Part shown: positions 43,549-52,786 of the stretch, piece by piece | Position numbering within the stretch: position 1 is the stretch's first letter | Layout of the letters: every line of letters starts with the position of its first letter | Source of the DNA: Porphyrobacter sp. | GTDB taxonomy: Bacteria; Pseudomonadota; Alphaproteobacteria; Sphingomonadales; Sphingomonadaceae | Length of the DNA: 64,000 nucleotides | Assembly (NCBI GenBank): GCA_016125555.1 | Contig: WGLN01000013.1 | Span: 1-64,000, forward strand | Direction of reading: 5' to 3' | Translations under genes and position numbers: made by a program | The notes under the pieces: generated by a model | Database searches by the model: none | Told to the model about the DNA's origin: nothing | Seen by the model: the letters and a program-made list of their open reading frames with translations, nothing else

Positions 43549-46055
43549 AGCGTCCGCTCACGCTCCTCGACCGAGAAGACCTCGAGCATGTCGCCCGCCT
43601 TGATGTCGTTGGTGTCTTCCAGCACCACGCCGCATTCGAGACCCGTGCGGACCTCGTCGACGTCGTCCTTGAAGCGCCGCAGCGAGGCGATCTTGGTCGC
43701 CGAGACAATGACGTCCTGACGGGTGAGACGCGCGAACAGCCCCTTGCGGATCGCGCCCTCGAGCACCAGCAGACCGGCCGCCTTGTCCTTCTTGCCGGCC
43801 GGGAAGACCTGCTTGACCTCGGCACGGCCCACGACCGTCTCGATGCGCTCAGGGCCGAGTTCGCCCGCCATCTCCTTGGCGATCTCGTCGGTGAGGTGGT
43901 AGATGACGTCGTAATACATCATCCGCACCCCGTCGCGCTTCACGAGGTCGCGCGCCTTGGCGTTGGGACGCACGTTGAAGCCGATGATCGGCGCCTTCGA
44001 GGCCGCTGCCAGCAGCACGTCGCTCTCGGTGATCGCACCCACGCCCGCGTTGAGCACGCGCACCTTGATCTCGTCGTTCGAGAGGTTGTGGAGCGCATTG
44101 ACGATCGCCTCGACCGAGCCCTGCACGTCCGCCTTCACCACCACCGGATATTCGATGACGTTGGAGGCGAGCCCTGCGAACATCGTGTCGAAATTGGTGG
44201 GCGCCAGCGCGGTGCGCTTTTCGGTCGCCTTGTCCTGACGATACTTGGCGACTTCGCGGGCGCGCTGCTCGCTCTCGACCACGGTGAGCTGATCGCCCGC
44301 CGAAGGCACGCCGCCAAGGCCCAGCACCTCGACCGGCATCGAGGGGCCGGCCTCCTTCAATTGCTGGCCCTTGTCGTCGACCAGCGCGCGCACCCGGCCC
44401 GACTGGGTGCCGACGACGAAGTTGTCGCCGCGCTTCAGCGTCCCGCGGGTGACCAGCACGGTCGCCACCGGGCCGCGGCCCTTGTCGAGCTGCGCCTCGA
44501 TGACGGTCGCATCGGCGTCGCGATCGGGGCGGGCCTTCAGCTCGAGCAGTTCGGCCTGCAGCGCGATCGCGTCGAGCAGCTTGTCGAGCCCCTCGCCCGT
44601 CTTGGCCGAAAGCTCGACGTCCTGCACGTCGCCCGACAGCGCCTCGACGATCACCTCGTGCTCGAGCAGGCGCTCGCGCACTTTCTGCGGGTTGGCCTCT
44701 GGCTTGTCCATCTTGTTGATCGCGACGATCATCGGCACGCCCGCGGCCTTGGTGTGATTAATGGCCTCGACCGTCTGCGGCATGATCCCGTCGTCGGCCG
44801 CCACCACCAGCACCACGATATCGGTGACGTTGGCACCGCGCGCGCGCATCTCGGTGAAGGCGGAGTGGCCCGGCGTGTCGAGGAAGGTGATCTTGTCCTT
44901 CGACTTGGTGGTGATCTGATAGGCGCCGATGTGCTGGGTGATGCCGCCGGCCTCGCACTTCACCACGTCGGTGCCGCGCAGCGCGTCGAGCAGGCTAGTC
45001 TTGCCGTGGTCGACATGGCCCATGATCGTCACCACCGGCGGACGCGGCCGCAGGGTTTCCTCGGGATCGGTGTCCTCGCTGGTGTCGATGTCGACATCGC
45101 TTTCCGAGACGCGCTGGATGTTGTGGCCGAACTCCTCGACCAGCAGCTCGGCGGTGTCCTGGTCGATCGTCTGGTTGACGGTCACCATCATGCCCATCGA
45201 GAACAGCGCCTTGACGAGGTCGGCGCCCTTCTCGGCCATCCGGTTGGCGAGTTCCTGAACCGTGATCGCCTCGGGGACGATGACATCGCGGACCTGCTTC
45301 TCGCGCGGCTTGGAAGAGCCGCCGCCCTGCATCCGGCGTTCCTTCTCGCGGGCGCGCTTCAACGCGGCAAGGCTGCGCGCGCGGCGTCCCTCGTCCTCGT
45401 TGAGCGCACGGGTGACGGTCAGCTTGCCCGAGCGGCGCTTGTCCTTGTCGCCTTCGCTGGGCGCGGCACGCTTGTCGTCCTTCTTCTTCTTTTCCGGACG
45501 TTTGGGCTCGGGGCGCTCGACCGGCGTGAACTTGCGCGCGGCGGGCACAGCATCGGCCTTGGCGGCAGGCGCCTCGGCCTCATCGGCGGGCGCTTCGGCC
45601 GCGGGTTCGGGCGCCGGAGCGGCGGCCTCGGCGGCGCGCTGCTTCTCGGCCTCTTCCTCGGCCTTGCGGTTTTCCTCGGCGCGGCGGCGTTCCTCTTCCT
45701 CGCGCTCGCGCGCCTCGGCTTCCTCGCGCTTGCGCGCTTCCTCGGCGAGCCGCAGGCGTTCTTCCTCGGCCTCGAGCTGGAGCCGCTTGACGCGCTCCTG
45801 CGGCGTCTCGCCAGCCGGCGCGGGCTTGGCGGCGCGCGGCGCGGAGGGCGGCGGCGGAGGGGGCGGCGGCGGGGGCGGCGGGGGCGGCGGCGGAGCGGCA
45901 GCTTCGCTGCCCGGCTTGAGCACGCGGCGGCGCTTCACCTCGACCACCACCTTGTTGGTGCGGCCGTGGCTGAAGGTCTGCTTGACCTCGCCCGCGTCGA
46001 CCGACCGCTTGAGGCCGAGGGGTTTGCGGGGGCGCTGGCTGTTGTCGTCGCTCAT
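43545..46055 (-). CDS. infB: Translation initiation factor IF-2
   Basis: 836 residues. IF2 loads initiator tRNA on the 30S subunit. The N-terminal part is long, Arg/Lys/Glu-rich and disordered, with a run of 16 prolines (45846-45893) followed by a charged coiled region ([19 protein letters not shown]). The G domain has [35 protein letters not shown] and NKMDKPEAN, followed by domains II-IV ending in VEERERTL. The N-terminal part matches the alphaproteobacterial layout, but the proline run is unusual. Confidence 0.98.
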   Translation of the reverse strand: MSDDNSQRPRKPLGLKRSVDAGEVKQTFSHGRTNKVVVEVKRRRVLKPGSEAAAPPPPPPPPPPPPPPPPSAPRAAKPAPAGETPQERVKRLQLEAEEERLRLAEEARKREEAEAREREEEERRRAEENRKAEEEAEKQRAAEAAAPAPEPAAEAPADEAEAPAAKADAVPAARKFTPVERPEPKRPEKKKKDDKRAAPSEGDKDKRRSGKLTVTRALNEDEGRRARSLAALKRAREKERRMQGGGSSKPREKQVRDVIVPEAITVQELANRMAEKGADLVKALFSMGMMVTVNQTIDQDTAELLVEEFGHNIQRVSESDVDIDTSEDTDPEETLRPRPPVVTIMGHVDHGKTSLLDALRGTDVVKCEAGGITQHIGAYQITTKSKDKITFLDTPGHSAFTEMRARGANVTDIVVLVVAADDGIMPQTVEAINHTKAAGVPMIVAINKMDKPEANPQKVRERLLEHEVIVEALSGDVQDVELSAKTGEGLDKLLDAIALQAELLELKARPDRDADATVIEAQLDKGRGPVATVLVTRGTLKRGDNFVVGTQSGRVRALVDDKGQQLKEAGPSMPVEVLGLGGVPSAGDQLTVVESEQRAREVAKYRQDKATEKRTALAPTNFDTMFAGLASNVIEYPVVVKADVQGSVEAIVNALHNLSNDEIKVRVLNAGVGAITESDVLLAAASKAPIIGFNVRPNAKARDLVKRDGVRMMYYDVIYHLTDEIAKEMAGELGPERIETVVGRAEVKQVFPAGKKDKAAGLLVLEGAIRKGLFARLTRQDVIVSATKIASLRRFKDDVDEVRTGLECGVVLEDTNDIKAGDMLEVFSVEERERTL

Positions 46056-46064
46056 TATCGCTCG

Positions 46065-46862
46065 TCAGTCCTTCACGTATTCGTCTTGTGCCGAACGGCC
46101 AGCCTGATGCGGCCGATCGCTGTGGCCGGGCGCATCCCGGCCGAAAATGTCCACCATGTCCGCGCCGCTGCCGGGCGGAGAATCGCCCGCGAGGTAGCGC
46201 GAAAGCCGGGAGACCGCCTGCAGCACCCGCGTCGCGGCGCGCATGTCGCCGGGATGGCCGGCAACGCCGAGGTGGACGACATTGTCGCGGCCCAATGCCA
46301 CAGACAAAGCGTTGCGGTCCAGAGGCAAGAGGATGCCTCTGTCCCCCGATCCTTCGGCCTCGCGCCCGACGCGCCAGGCCTGATCGAGCTTGCGGCGCCC
46401 GTCCTCGCTGGCATCGCGCGCATGGAGCAGTGCACCGAGCCGGCCGGCGCGGGCCTGTTCCTCGATGCGCGCCGAGCCCAATACGATATTGCCCGAGCGC
46501 AGCTCGAGCCCGAGCCGCTCGCCCAGGTGCCGGGCCAGCGCGGCTTCGATCCGCGTAGCCAGATCGTCGGGGATGGAGAGAGGCGCACCCTTGAAGGCGC
46601 GCATCAGCGCCCGCTTCAAATGGCCATCGGCAAGCGCGGTTTCAAGCGCGGCGCGGCTCACGCCTATCCATGCGCCGCGCCCCGGCGCCTTGCCGGCCGG
46701 ATCGGGCAGCACCAGCCCATCGGGCGAGATCGCCAGCCGCACGAGCGCGTCGCGCGGAGCGTTCTCTCCGGACAGGATGCAGCGCCGCCCGCTCCCGGAG
46801 GCATCCGGAAGGGCGGCATCGGCGATGTCGGACGTCAGGCGCTCATTGGGTGGAGTCCGCAT
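46065..46862 (-). CDS. YlxR/DUF448 RNA-binding protein with L7Ae-like domain
   Basis: 265 residues from the ATG at 46862, which has GGGAGG 6 nt before it. The N-terminal half is the YlxR (DUF448) fold: GSGRRCILSGENAPRDALVRLAISPDGLVLPDPAGKAPGRGAWI. The C-terminal half (EEQARAGRLGALLHARDASEDGRRKLDQAW) resembles the L7Ae/YlxQ ribosomal-type domain, so two partner genes found separately in Firmicutes are fused here. Start overlaps nusA by 20 bp. An upstream start at 46904 would lie deeper inside nusA. Confidence 0.88.
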   Translation of the reverse strand: MRTPPNERLTSDIADAALPDASGSGRRCILSGENAPRDALVRLAISPDGLVLPDPAGKAPGRGAWIGVSRAALETALADGHLKRALMRAFKGAPLSIPDDLATRIEAALARHLGERLGLELRSGNIVLGSARIEEQARAGRLGALLHARDASEDGRRKLDQAWRVGREAEGSGDRGILLPLDRNALSVALGRDNVVHLGVAGHPGDMRAATRVLQAVSRLSRYLAGDSPPGSGADMVDIFGRDAPGHSDRPHQAGRSAQDEYVKD

Positions 46863-48486
46863 CGGCGGCCTCCCGGGTCTCCGCCGCAGCGGGTTCTTCG
46901 TCATCGAACCAGTGCGCGCGGGCAGCCATGATGATCTCGTTGCCCTGCTCTTCCGAGAGGCCGTATTCGCCGAGCACGCCGCCCTTGTCGCCTTCGCGCT
47001 GCGGACGCCGCTGCGGCGGACCGTCGGCGTTGTTGCGGCGACGCGGCGCCTCGCGCTTCTTGGCGATCAGCTCGTCGGTAGCGAGATCGGCAAGATCGTC
47101 GAGCGTCTTGATCCCCGCCTTGCCGAGCGTGACCAGCATCGCCTCGGTGAGGTGCGGAATCTCGGCCAGCGCATCCTCGACGCCCAGTTCGCGGCGGACG
47201 GCGCGGTGCGCCTCCTCCTGCCGCTCGAGCGCCTCCAATGCACGGCTCTGCAGTTCCTCGGCGAGTTCCTCGTCGAAGCCCTCGATGCTGGCGAGTTCGG
47301 CGAGGTCGACATAGGCCACTTCCTCGAGCTCGGCGAAGCCTTCGGCGACCAGCAGCTGCGAGAGCGTCTCGTCGACGTCGAGTTCTTCCTCGAACATCTT
47401 GGAGCGTTCGGCGAATTCCTTGGAACGCTTCTCCGAGGCTTCCTCCTCGGTCATGATGTCGATCTGGTGGCCGGTCAGCTGGCTCGCCAGACGCACATTC
47501 TGGCCGCGGCGACCGATCGCGAGGCTGAGCTGTTCGTCGGGGACGACCACCTCGATGCGCCCATCCTCCTCGTCGAGCACCACGCGGCTGACGGTGGCGG
47601 GTTGGAGCGCGTTGACGACGAAGGTCGCGGTGTCCTCGCTCCACGGGATGATGTCGATCTTCTCGCCCTGCAGTTCCTGCACCACCGCCTGCACGCGGCT
47701 GCCCTTCATGCCGACGCAGGCGCCGACCGGGTCGATCGAAGAATCGTGGCTGATGACGCCGATCTTGGCGCGGCTGCCCGGGTCGCGGGCGGCGGCCTTG
47801 ATCTCGATGATGCCGTCGTAGATTTCGGGGACTTCCTGCGCGAACAGCTTCTTCATGAACTCGGGATGGGCGCGGCTGAGGAAGATTTGCGGGCCGCGGT
47901 TGTTGCGTTCGACCTTGGTGATCAGCGCCCGCACGCGCTCGCCCACGCGGGCGGCCTCGCGCGGGATTTGCTGGTCGCGGCGGATCACGCCCTCGGCACG
48001 GCCGAGGTTGACGATGACATGGCCGAACTCGACCGACTTGATGACCCCGGTGATGATCTCGCCTGCGCGGTCCTTGAACTCCTCGAACTGGCGCTCGCGC
48101 TCGGCATCGCGGACCTTCTGGAAGATCACTTGCTTGGCCGACTGCGCGTCGATGCGGCCCAGATCGACCGGGGGCAGCGGATCGACGATGAAATCGCCGA
48201 CCTTCGAGCCGGGCTGGAGCTTCTCGGCCTGCTTCAAGTCGACCTGCTTGAAGTAGTCCTCGACCTCCTCGACCACCTCGACCACGCGCCACAGCGTCAG
48301 GTCGCCGGTCAGCGAATCGAGCTTGGCGCGGATGTCGTTCTCGGCGCCGTAACGGTTGCGCGCGCTCTTCTGGATCGCTTCTTCCATCGCCTCGATGACG
48401 ATCGCCTTGTCGATCATCTTTTCCGAGGCGACCGCGTTGGCGATCGCGAGGAGTTCGGCCTTGTTGGCGGAAATGGCACTGGCCAT
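46843..48486 (-). CDS. nusA: Transcription elongation/antitermination factor NusA
   Basis: 547 residues. NusA binds RNA polymerase and nascent RNA and governs pausing and termination. The N-terminal domain, S1 ([23 protein letters not shown]) and two KH domains ([47 protein letters not shown]) are visible. The acidic C-terminal part with repeated helix-hairpin units ([16 protein letters not shown]) ends in an Ala/Glu-rich tail. Its ATG overlaps the rimP stop (TGATG). Longer than E. coli NusA by ~50 residues, in the alphaproteobacterial range. Confidence 0.97.
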   Translation of the reverse strand: MASAISANKAELLAIANAVASEKMIDKAIVIEAMEEAIQKSARNRYGAENDIRAKLDSLTGDLTLWRVVEVVEEVEDYFKQVDLKQAEKLQPGSKVGDFIVDPLPPVDLGRIDAQSAKQVIFQKVRDAERERQFEEFKDRAGEIITGVIKSVEFGHVIVNLGRAEGVIRRDQQIPREAARVGERVRALITKVERNNRGPQIFLSRAHPEFMKKLFAQEVPEIYDGIIEIKAAARDPGSRAKIGVISHDSSIDPVGACVGMKGSRVQAVVQELQGEKIDIIPWSEDTATFVVNALQPATVSRVVLDEEDGRIEVVVPDEQLSLAIGRRGQNVRLASQLTGHQIDIMTEEEASEKRSKEFAERSKMFEEELDVDETLSQLLVAEGFAELEEVAYVDLAELASIEGFDEELAEELQSRALEALERQEEAHRAVRRELGVEDALAEIPHLTEAMLVTLGKAGIKTLDDLADLATDELIAKKREAPRRRNNADGPPQRRPQREGDKGGVLGEYGLSEEQGNEIIMAARAHWFDDEEPAAAETREAADADSTQ

Positions 48487-49067
48487 CAGTCGTCTGCCTT
48501 TTCTTCCTGGTCGGACGTGTCCGGATCTTCGATAAGTTCGTCGGCACCGCTGATATCGAGCGGGCGGGTGGCGGCGATCAGCGCGTCGGTGAGGACGAGC
48601 TTCGCCGAGTGAATCTGGTCCAAGGGCAGGCGCACATCGCCCGCCTTGGCATCGGTGAGCAGCACCATACCTTCTTCGAGGCCGTGGAGCATCCCCTTGT
48701 TGGTGCGCTGCCCGTCATAGCCCTTGACCATGACGATGCGCGCCTCGTGCCCGGCCCACTGCACGAAATCCTTCTCGCGGGTCAGCGGACGGTCGATGCC
48801 GGGGGAGGAAACCTCGAGGTGATAGGCGCCCTCGACCAGCACCTCGCCCGCTTCCTCGGCGGCGTCGATCGCATCGGAGACCCGGCGCGAGAGCGCGGCG
48901 CACTGGTCGATCACCAGCTGGCCGGTCGCCGGGTCCTCGGCCATGATCTGCAGCGCCATGCCGCCGTCGCCTGCCTCGGACGGCAGCATCGCCACGCGCA
49001 CGAGTTCGAATCCGAGCGCAGCAGCCTCGGGTTCGATCAGGGCAGTCAGGCGGGCGATATCGGCCAT
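48486..49067 (-). CDS. rimP: Ribosome maturation factor RimP
   Basis: 193 residues. RimP assists 30S assembly. Recognised by ELVRVAMLPSEAGDGGMALQIMAEDP, CAALSRRVSDAIDA, LEVSSPGIDRPLTREKDF and the C-terminal VKGYDGQRTNKGMLHGLEEGMV. The ATG at 49067 gives the normal start; the frame is open 23 codons upstream. It heads the rimP-nusA-ylxR-infB-thioesterase-rbfA operon. Confidence 0.95.
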   Translation of the reverse strand: MADIARLTALIEPEAAALGFELVRVAMLPSEAGDGGMALQIMAEDPATGQLVIDQCAALSRRVSDAIDAAEEAGEVLVEGAYHLEVSSPGIDRPLTREKDFVQWAGHEARIVMVKGYDGQRTNKGMLHGLEEGMVLLTDAKAGDVRLPLDQIHSAKLVLTDALIAATRPLDISGADELIEDPDTSDQEEKADD

Positions 49068-49216
49068 CGGGTCTCCAGCGGGTGAGATCGTCGCAACGCG
49101 GTTGGGGCCGGCCCCGGTAGCGGCGCCAGCATCCAAACCTTGTCAGACAATGTCGGGATGGCCGATCACTTAGGCGCACGCGGCGGAATTGGCAAGAGCC
49201 GTGCGCACGGCCCGTG

Positions 49217-49642
49217 TCAGATCGGCGCCTCGCCGCTCACCCAGCGCCGCACCTGGTCGCGCATCACCGCGCGTTCCCGCTCGGCATAGGTCTCTGCATG
49301 GCGGCGCACCGCAAGCACGTCGGCCTCGCACAGCGGTTCGTCGAAGACGAGGCCGTTCACCCCGCCGCCCTCGCCGCAGTGCCGGCGCACCACCTCGGAG
49401 AAGATCTCCAGCTGCTCGACCTTGAGATAGAGCAGCGTCGCGGGCGCGAACGGCTCGGCCATGCCGACCCGCGCGCCCGTGCGCGAGAGGTCGAGGAGCA
49501 CTGCACTGGTGGTCAGGTGGGTGGCGAGCAAGCGCACCGGGATCGCCAGCCGCAGGCGCGCCGCACCGCGCCGTCCGGTCGTGGGGGCAGAAGCCGGCTC
49601 GGCGCGAAGTGCCGGCGGAATCGGGGCGACTGGCTGCACCAT
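49217..49642 (-). CDS. PilZ-domain protein
   Basis: 141 residues. The PilZ c-di-GMP-binding signature is visible but weak: GRRGAARLRLAIPVRLLA (RxxxR region) and VLLDLSRTGARVGM (the D/NxSxxG motif, here DLSRTG). No other domain is present. It could bind c-di-GMP and regulate by protein contact. It is monocistronic, 149 bp from rimP. Confidence 0.8.
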   Translation of the reverse strand: MVQPVAPIPPALRAEPASAPTTGRRGAARLRLAIPVRLLATHLTTSAVLLDLSRTGARVGMAEPFAPATLLYLKVEQLEIFSEVVRRHCGEGGGVNGLVFDEPLCEADVLAVRRHAETYAERERAVMRDQVRRWVSGEAPI

Positions 49643-49736
49643 GGCGCCCCAGCCTTGCCCATGAGGGCTGAAGGACGCGCCAAGCGGCGCCTAAGGACAA
49701 TTACCCGCCCGCGGCTGCGGGGGGGCCGGCGCGGGA

Positions 49737-50039
49737 TCAATCGCCCCAGCCGTCCTTCGCTGAACCGCCTCTGCCGCTGCCGACCGAGGCGCTGGCGGCG
49801 TCATAGCCCCAGCCGTCCCGCGCCATTTCCTTCGCCCGGCGTTCTTCCTGCGCGGCGCGGATCGCCTTCGCGCTGACCCGCTCGGCGCGCTCGCCCAGCG
49901 AATCCGCCGCCTTGGGGGCGACATAGGATACGCCGATCGTCAGCATCAGCCCGACGCCCAGCCCGCACAGCACGAGCATCCCGACGATGAAGCGGATGCT
50001 GCTGGTGAGATTTTCGACGATGTCGACGAGCACGCGCAT
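49737..50039 (-). CDS. Small membrane protein downstream of pspF
   Basis: 100 residues from the ATG at 50039 (GGGAG 7 nt before it; ATG 50093 is a less likely alternative). One membrane span, VENLTSSIRFIVGMLVLCGLGVGLMLTIGVSYVA, with a charged C-terminal part carrying two DGWG(Y/D) motifs, the last DGWGD at the end. I do not recognise the family. It lies 69 bp after pspF on the same strand and may belong to the same envelope-stress unit. Confidence 0.7.
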   Translation of the reverse strand: MRVLVDIVENLTSSIRFIVGMLVLCGLGVGLMLTIGVSYVAPKAADSLGERAERVSAKAIRAAQEERRAKEMARDGWGYDAASASVGSGRGGSAKDGWGD

Positions 50040-50107
50040 GAAGGGCTCCCGAGGCGGGCCGGAAACGGCCCTCGCGCGCAGCTTATCAGCCAATCCTTAT
50101 CGGGCGG

Positions 50108-51163
50108 TTAGCCCGCGCCTTCTTCCTGGCCTTCCATCAGGGCGTGCTTCTTGATGCAGTGGCGCAGCTGGTCGTAGGTGAGACCCAGCGCGCGGGCGGT
50201 CTGGCGCTGGTTCCAGCGATGTCGCCCGAGCGCATGTTCGAGGATCGCGCGCTCGTGCGAATCGACCGCGGCGCGCAGGTCCTCGATCGAATCGAAATCG
50301 TGCGGAGCGGAACTGCCCGCCGTCCCGGCCGGCGCCGGCGCGGGCGATGCCGGCCCCGCAGCGATGCGATGCGCAGGGGGGCGCGGGCGCCACGGGCTGT
50401 CGAACGGGTCGAACTGGACGTGCGCGATGGGCGTGTCGGGATCGCCCCAGCGATAGACCGCCCGCTCGATGACGTTGCGCAGTTCGCGCACGTTGCCGGG
50501 CCAGTCGTAAGTCTCGAGGCTGTCCATGACGTGCGGCGCGAAGCCCGGCCAGGCATCCCAGGCGAGCTCGGCGGCCATGCGCCGCCCGAAATATTCGGTG
50601 AGCACGCCGATGTCGCCCTCGCGCACCCGCAGCGGCGGCAGGGTGATGACCTCGAAGCTCAGCCGGTCGAGCAGGTCGGCGCGGAACTCGCCGCCGGCCG
50701 CGAGCGCGGGCAGGTCGTCGTTGGTGGCAGCGACAATGCGCACATCGACGCGGATCGGGCGCGAGGCGCCGATGCGGGTCACCTCGCCATATTCGACCGC
50801 GCGCAACAGGCGCTCCTGCGCGCCCATCGACAGCGTGCCCAGTTCATCGAGGAACAGCGTGCCGCGATCGGCCTCCTCGAAACGGCCCGCGCGCGCCTTG
50901 GTCGCACCGGTGAAGGCGCCGGCCTCGTGTCCGAACAGCTCGGCCTCGATGAGGGTCTCGGGCAGCGCCGCGCAGTTCATGGTGACGAGCGGCTCGTCCC
51001 AGCGCGCGGACAGGCGATGCAGGCGTTCGGCGATCAGTTCCTTGCCGGTGCCCCGCTCGCCGATCACCAGGACCGGACGGTTCATCGCCGCAGCGCGCGA
51101 TGCCCGCTCGACCGCGTCGAGGAAGGCCCCCGATTGCCCGATGAACTGGCTCTCCCGCTCCAT
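50108..51163 (-). CDS. pspF: Psp operon transcriptional activator PspF (sigma-54 dependent)
   Basis: 351 residues. An AAA+ enhancer-binding protein that opens sigma-54 promoters and is held inactive by PspA. It has no N-terminal receiver domain, as in E. coli PspF. Walker A VIGERGTGKELIAERL, sigma-54 loop GAFTGATKARAGRFEEADRG, Walker B TLFLDELGTL and Arg fingers in the sensor region are present. A ~70-residue Pro/Ala-rich linker separates this from the C-terminal Fis-type helix-turn-helix (RWNQRQTARALGLTYDQLRHCIKKH). It is divergent from the psp operon. Confidence 0.93.
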   Translation of the reverse strand: MERESQFIGQSGAFLDAVERASRAAAMNRPVLVIGERGTGKELIAERLHRLSARWDEPLVTMNCAALPETLIEAELFGHEAGAFTGATKARAGRFEEADRGTLFLDELGTLSMGAQERLLRAVEYGEVTRIGASRPIRVDVRIVAATNDDLPALAAGGEFRADLLDRLSFEVITLPPLRVREGDIGVLTEYFGRRMAAELAWDAWPGFAPHVMDSLETYDWPGNVRELRNVIERAVYRWGDPDTPIAHVQFDPFDSPWRPRPPAHRIAAGPASPAPAPAGTAGSSAPHDFDSIEDLRAAVDSHERAILEHALGRHRWNQRQTARALGLTYDQLRHCIKKHALMEGQEEGAG

Positions 51164-51212
51164 GACCAATCTATAGTGAGAATCCCCAATGCTTGGCAAT
51201 AGAGACCAATCT
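51164..51212 (+). promoter_or_regulatory. Two GACCAATCT repeats: candidate PspF upstream activating sites
   Basis: GACCAATCT occurs at 51164-51172 and again at 51204-51212, 40 bp apart (about four helical turns). Relative to the sigma-54 promoter start (~51291) they sit near -123 and -83, as do E. coli PspF sites. The first touches the pspF start codon, so binding there could also repress pspF. Inference from spacing and repetition. Confidence 0.5.
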
Positions 51213-51263
51213 TCCAGGCGAATTCCACCCGAGAAACCGCGCAAATCCGCCATTTTTCGCGTT

Positions 51264-51279
51264 TGGCACGGCGGTTGCA
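51264..51279 (+). promoter_or_regulatory. Sigma-54 promoter of the psp operon
   Basis: TGGCACGGCGGTTGCA matches the sigma-54 consensus TGGCAC-N5-TTGCA exactly, with GG (-24) and GC (-12) 10 bp apart. It is 43 bp before the first ORF and reads into pspA. This is the clearest promoter in the window. Confidence 0.92.
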
Positions 51280-51321
51280 AAACATTCGGCAACACCAATG
51301 ACAACGCCTTGGGAGGCCCAC

Positions 51322-51507
51322 ATGATCGACCGCAACACCGCGCAAAGCAGCTTCTGGAGCACCAAGCTCGGGCAGGCCGCCATGGCCAGCATCGCCGCGA
51401 TGGTGATGATGATCGCACTGTCCTCGCAAATCCAGCCGGGCGCGGCCAGCGCCGCTCCGCTGCCCCACCCGGCCGCCGAAAACGGCGCGCTGGTCGAGAT
51501 CGCCTGA
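51322..51507 (+). CDS. Small hydrophobic protein at the head of the psp operon, 61 aa
   Basis: 61 residues, first gene after the sigma-54 promoter, with a perfect GGGAGG 6 nt before the ATG. It begins MIDRNTAQSSFWSTKLGQ, followed by a hydrophobic span AAMASIAAMVMMIALSSQ and an AAP-rich end that could be a signal-peptidase site. Either a tiny membrane protein or an exported peptide. The family is unknown to me, but the LGQAA...A run recalls small sphingomonad membrane proteins. Too short and too well placed to be chance. Confidence 0.7.
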   Translation: MIDRNTAQSSFWSTKLGQAAMASIAAMVMMIALSSQIQPGAASAAPLPHPAAENGALVEIA

Positions 51508-51787
51508 CGTGGGCGATCCCCGCGACCCCCCCGGGCCGGAGCGTAGTGTCCCCCCCGCAGATGCTGCCGGTGACGCCACGCCCACGAGCGACAACCAGAG
51601 CAGCGATGCTCCGGCCCACCCCTCCCGCCAGATCGCCGCAGGGCGGCTGTCGCGGCTCGACGAGGAAATCGAAGCCTTGCGCCGCAGCCCCACCCCGACG
51701 CAATCTCGCGCTCGCACCAGCCGGACGCCGGATGAGCGAGTCGCACCTCTGGACCGGGTCAATTCGTTTCTCGATGGAGTAGCCTTC

Positions 51788-52477
51788 ATGGGCATTTTCA
51801 GCCGTACCCGCGATATCATCGCCGCCAATTTCAACGACATGCTCGACAAGGCGGACGATCCCTCGAAGATGATCCGCATGATCATCCTCGAGATGGAGGA
51901 AACCCTGGTCGAAGTGCGCGCCAGCGCGGCGCGCACCATCGCCGACCAGAAGGAAATGCATCGCCACTGCGTGAAGCTCGACAAGCTCCAGGCCGACTGG
52001 GCGGAAAAGGCGCAGCTCGCGCTCAGCAAGGACCGCGAGGATCTCGCCCGCGCCGCGCTGGTCGAGAAGAAGAAGGCCGCCGACATGGCCGACCAGCTCA
52101 AGGCCGAAATCGCGGTGCTCGACGATGCGCTGCGCGCCTACGAGGAGGACATCGCCAAGCTGCAGCACCGCCTGCGCGAAGCCCGCAGCCGCCAGACCGC
52201 GATCGCCGCGCGCCTCGAAAGCGCCGAGAACCGCGTCAAGCTGCGCACCCTGATGAGCACCGAACGCACCGACGAGGCGCTCGCCCGCTTCGACCAGCTC
52301 GAACGCCGCGTCGACTATGCCGAAGGCCGCGCCGATGCGCTGCAGATCGCGGAGAACAAGACCCCGTCGCTCGCCGATGAAATCGCCGCGCTCGCCGGTT
52401 CGGACGCGATCGACGACGAACTGGCTGCCATGAAGAAAGCGCTCGGCAAGGCCGACGACACGAACGAAGGGAAATAA
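51788..52477 (+). CDS. pspA: Phage shock protein A (PspA/Vipp family)
   Basis: 229 residues. PspA binds membranes and PspF: it represses PspF when idle and polymerises on stressed inner membrane. Starts MGIFSRTRDIIAANFNDMLDKADDPSKM, the amphipathic first helix, and continues as a long coiled coil (EDLARAALVEKKKAADMADQL, LDDALRAYEEDIAKLQHRL). GGAG lies 8 nt before this ATG. The frame stays open another 93 codons upstream (GTG 51509) with no stop, but the extra part is probably not translated as PspA. Confidence 0.93.
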   Translation: MGIFSRTRDIIAANFNDMLDKADDPSKMIRMIILEMEETLVEVRASAARTIADQKEMHRHCVKLDKLQADWAEKAQLALSKDREDLARAALVEKKKAADMADQLKAEIAVLDDALRAYEEDIAKLQHRLREARSRQTAIAARLESAENRVKLRTLMSTERTDEALARFDQLERRVDYAEGRADALQIAENKTPSLADEIAALAGSDAIDDELAAMKKALGKADDTNEGK

Positions 52478-52480
52478 GTC

Positions 52481-52786
52481 ATGGATTTCGAAGGCGTCCT
52501 GGCCATCGTCGCGATCTTCATCGGTTTGCCGTGGATGATCCTCCACTACATCACCAAGTGGAAGACCGCGCCCACCATCACCGCCGATGACGAGGTCCTG
52601 CTCGAAGAGCTCTACAACCTCGCCAAGCGGCTCGACGAGAGGATGGACACGGTCGAGCGGCTGGTCGCCGCCGATGATCCCTCGTTCAGCCCCGTCCGCC
52701 GCCTGATGCCCGATCAGGAGAAGGATAACCAGCAACTGCGCGAACTCGAACAGATGATCGCGGAAAAGAAAGGAACCCGCGCATGA
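52481..52786 (+). CDS. pspB: Phage shock protein B
   Basis: 101 residues. One N-terminal span (VLAIVAIFIGLPWMILHYITK), then a charged coiled coil with EELYNLAKRLDERMDTVERLVAADDP, the PspB signature (RLxERMxTVExxLxxxxP). PspB with PspC signals membrane stress to PspA. It begins 3 bp after pspA, and its TGA overlaps the pspC ATG (ATGA). Confidence 0.92.
   Translation: MDFEGVLAIVAIFIGLPWMILHYITKWKTAPTITADDEVLLEELYNLAKRLDERMDTVERLVAADDPSFSPVRRLMPDQEKDNQQLRELEQMIAEKKGTRA

Noticed and set aside
43896..46931. 1011-codon plus-strand ORF opposite infB
   Set aside because: Antisense shadow of infB and its neighbour; low-complexity Leu/Arg/His-rich translation typical of GC-rich antisense frames.
46390..48612. 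740-codon plus-strand ORF opposite nusA
   Set aside because: Antisense shadow; nusA itself is unambiguous on the other strand.
51509..51787. Separate small gene before pspA
   Set aside because: No own stop before pspA and weak ribosome site; reported as a finding rather than a feature.
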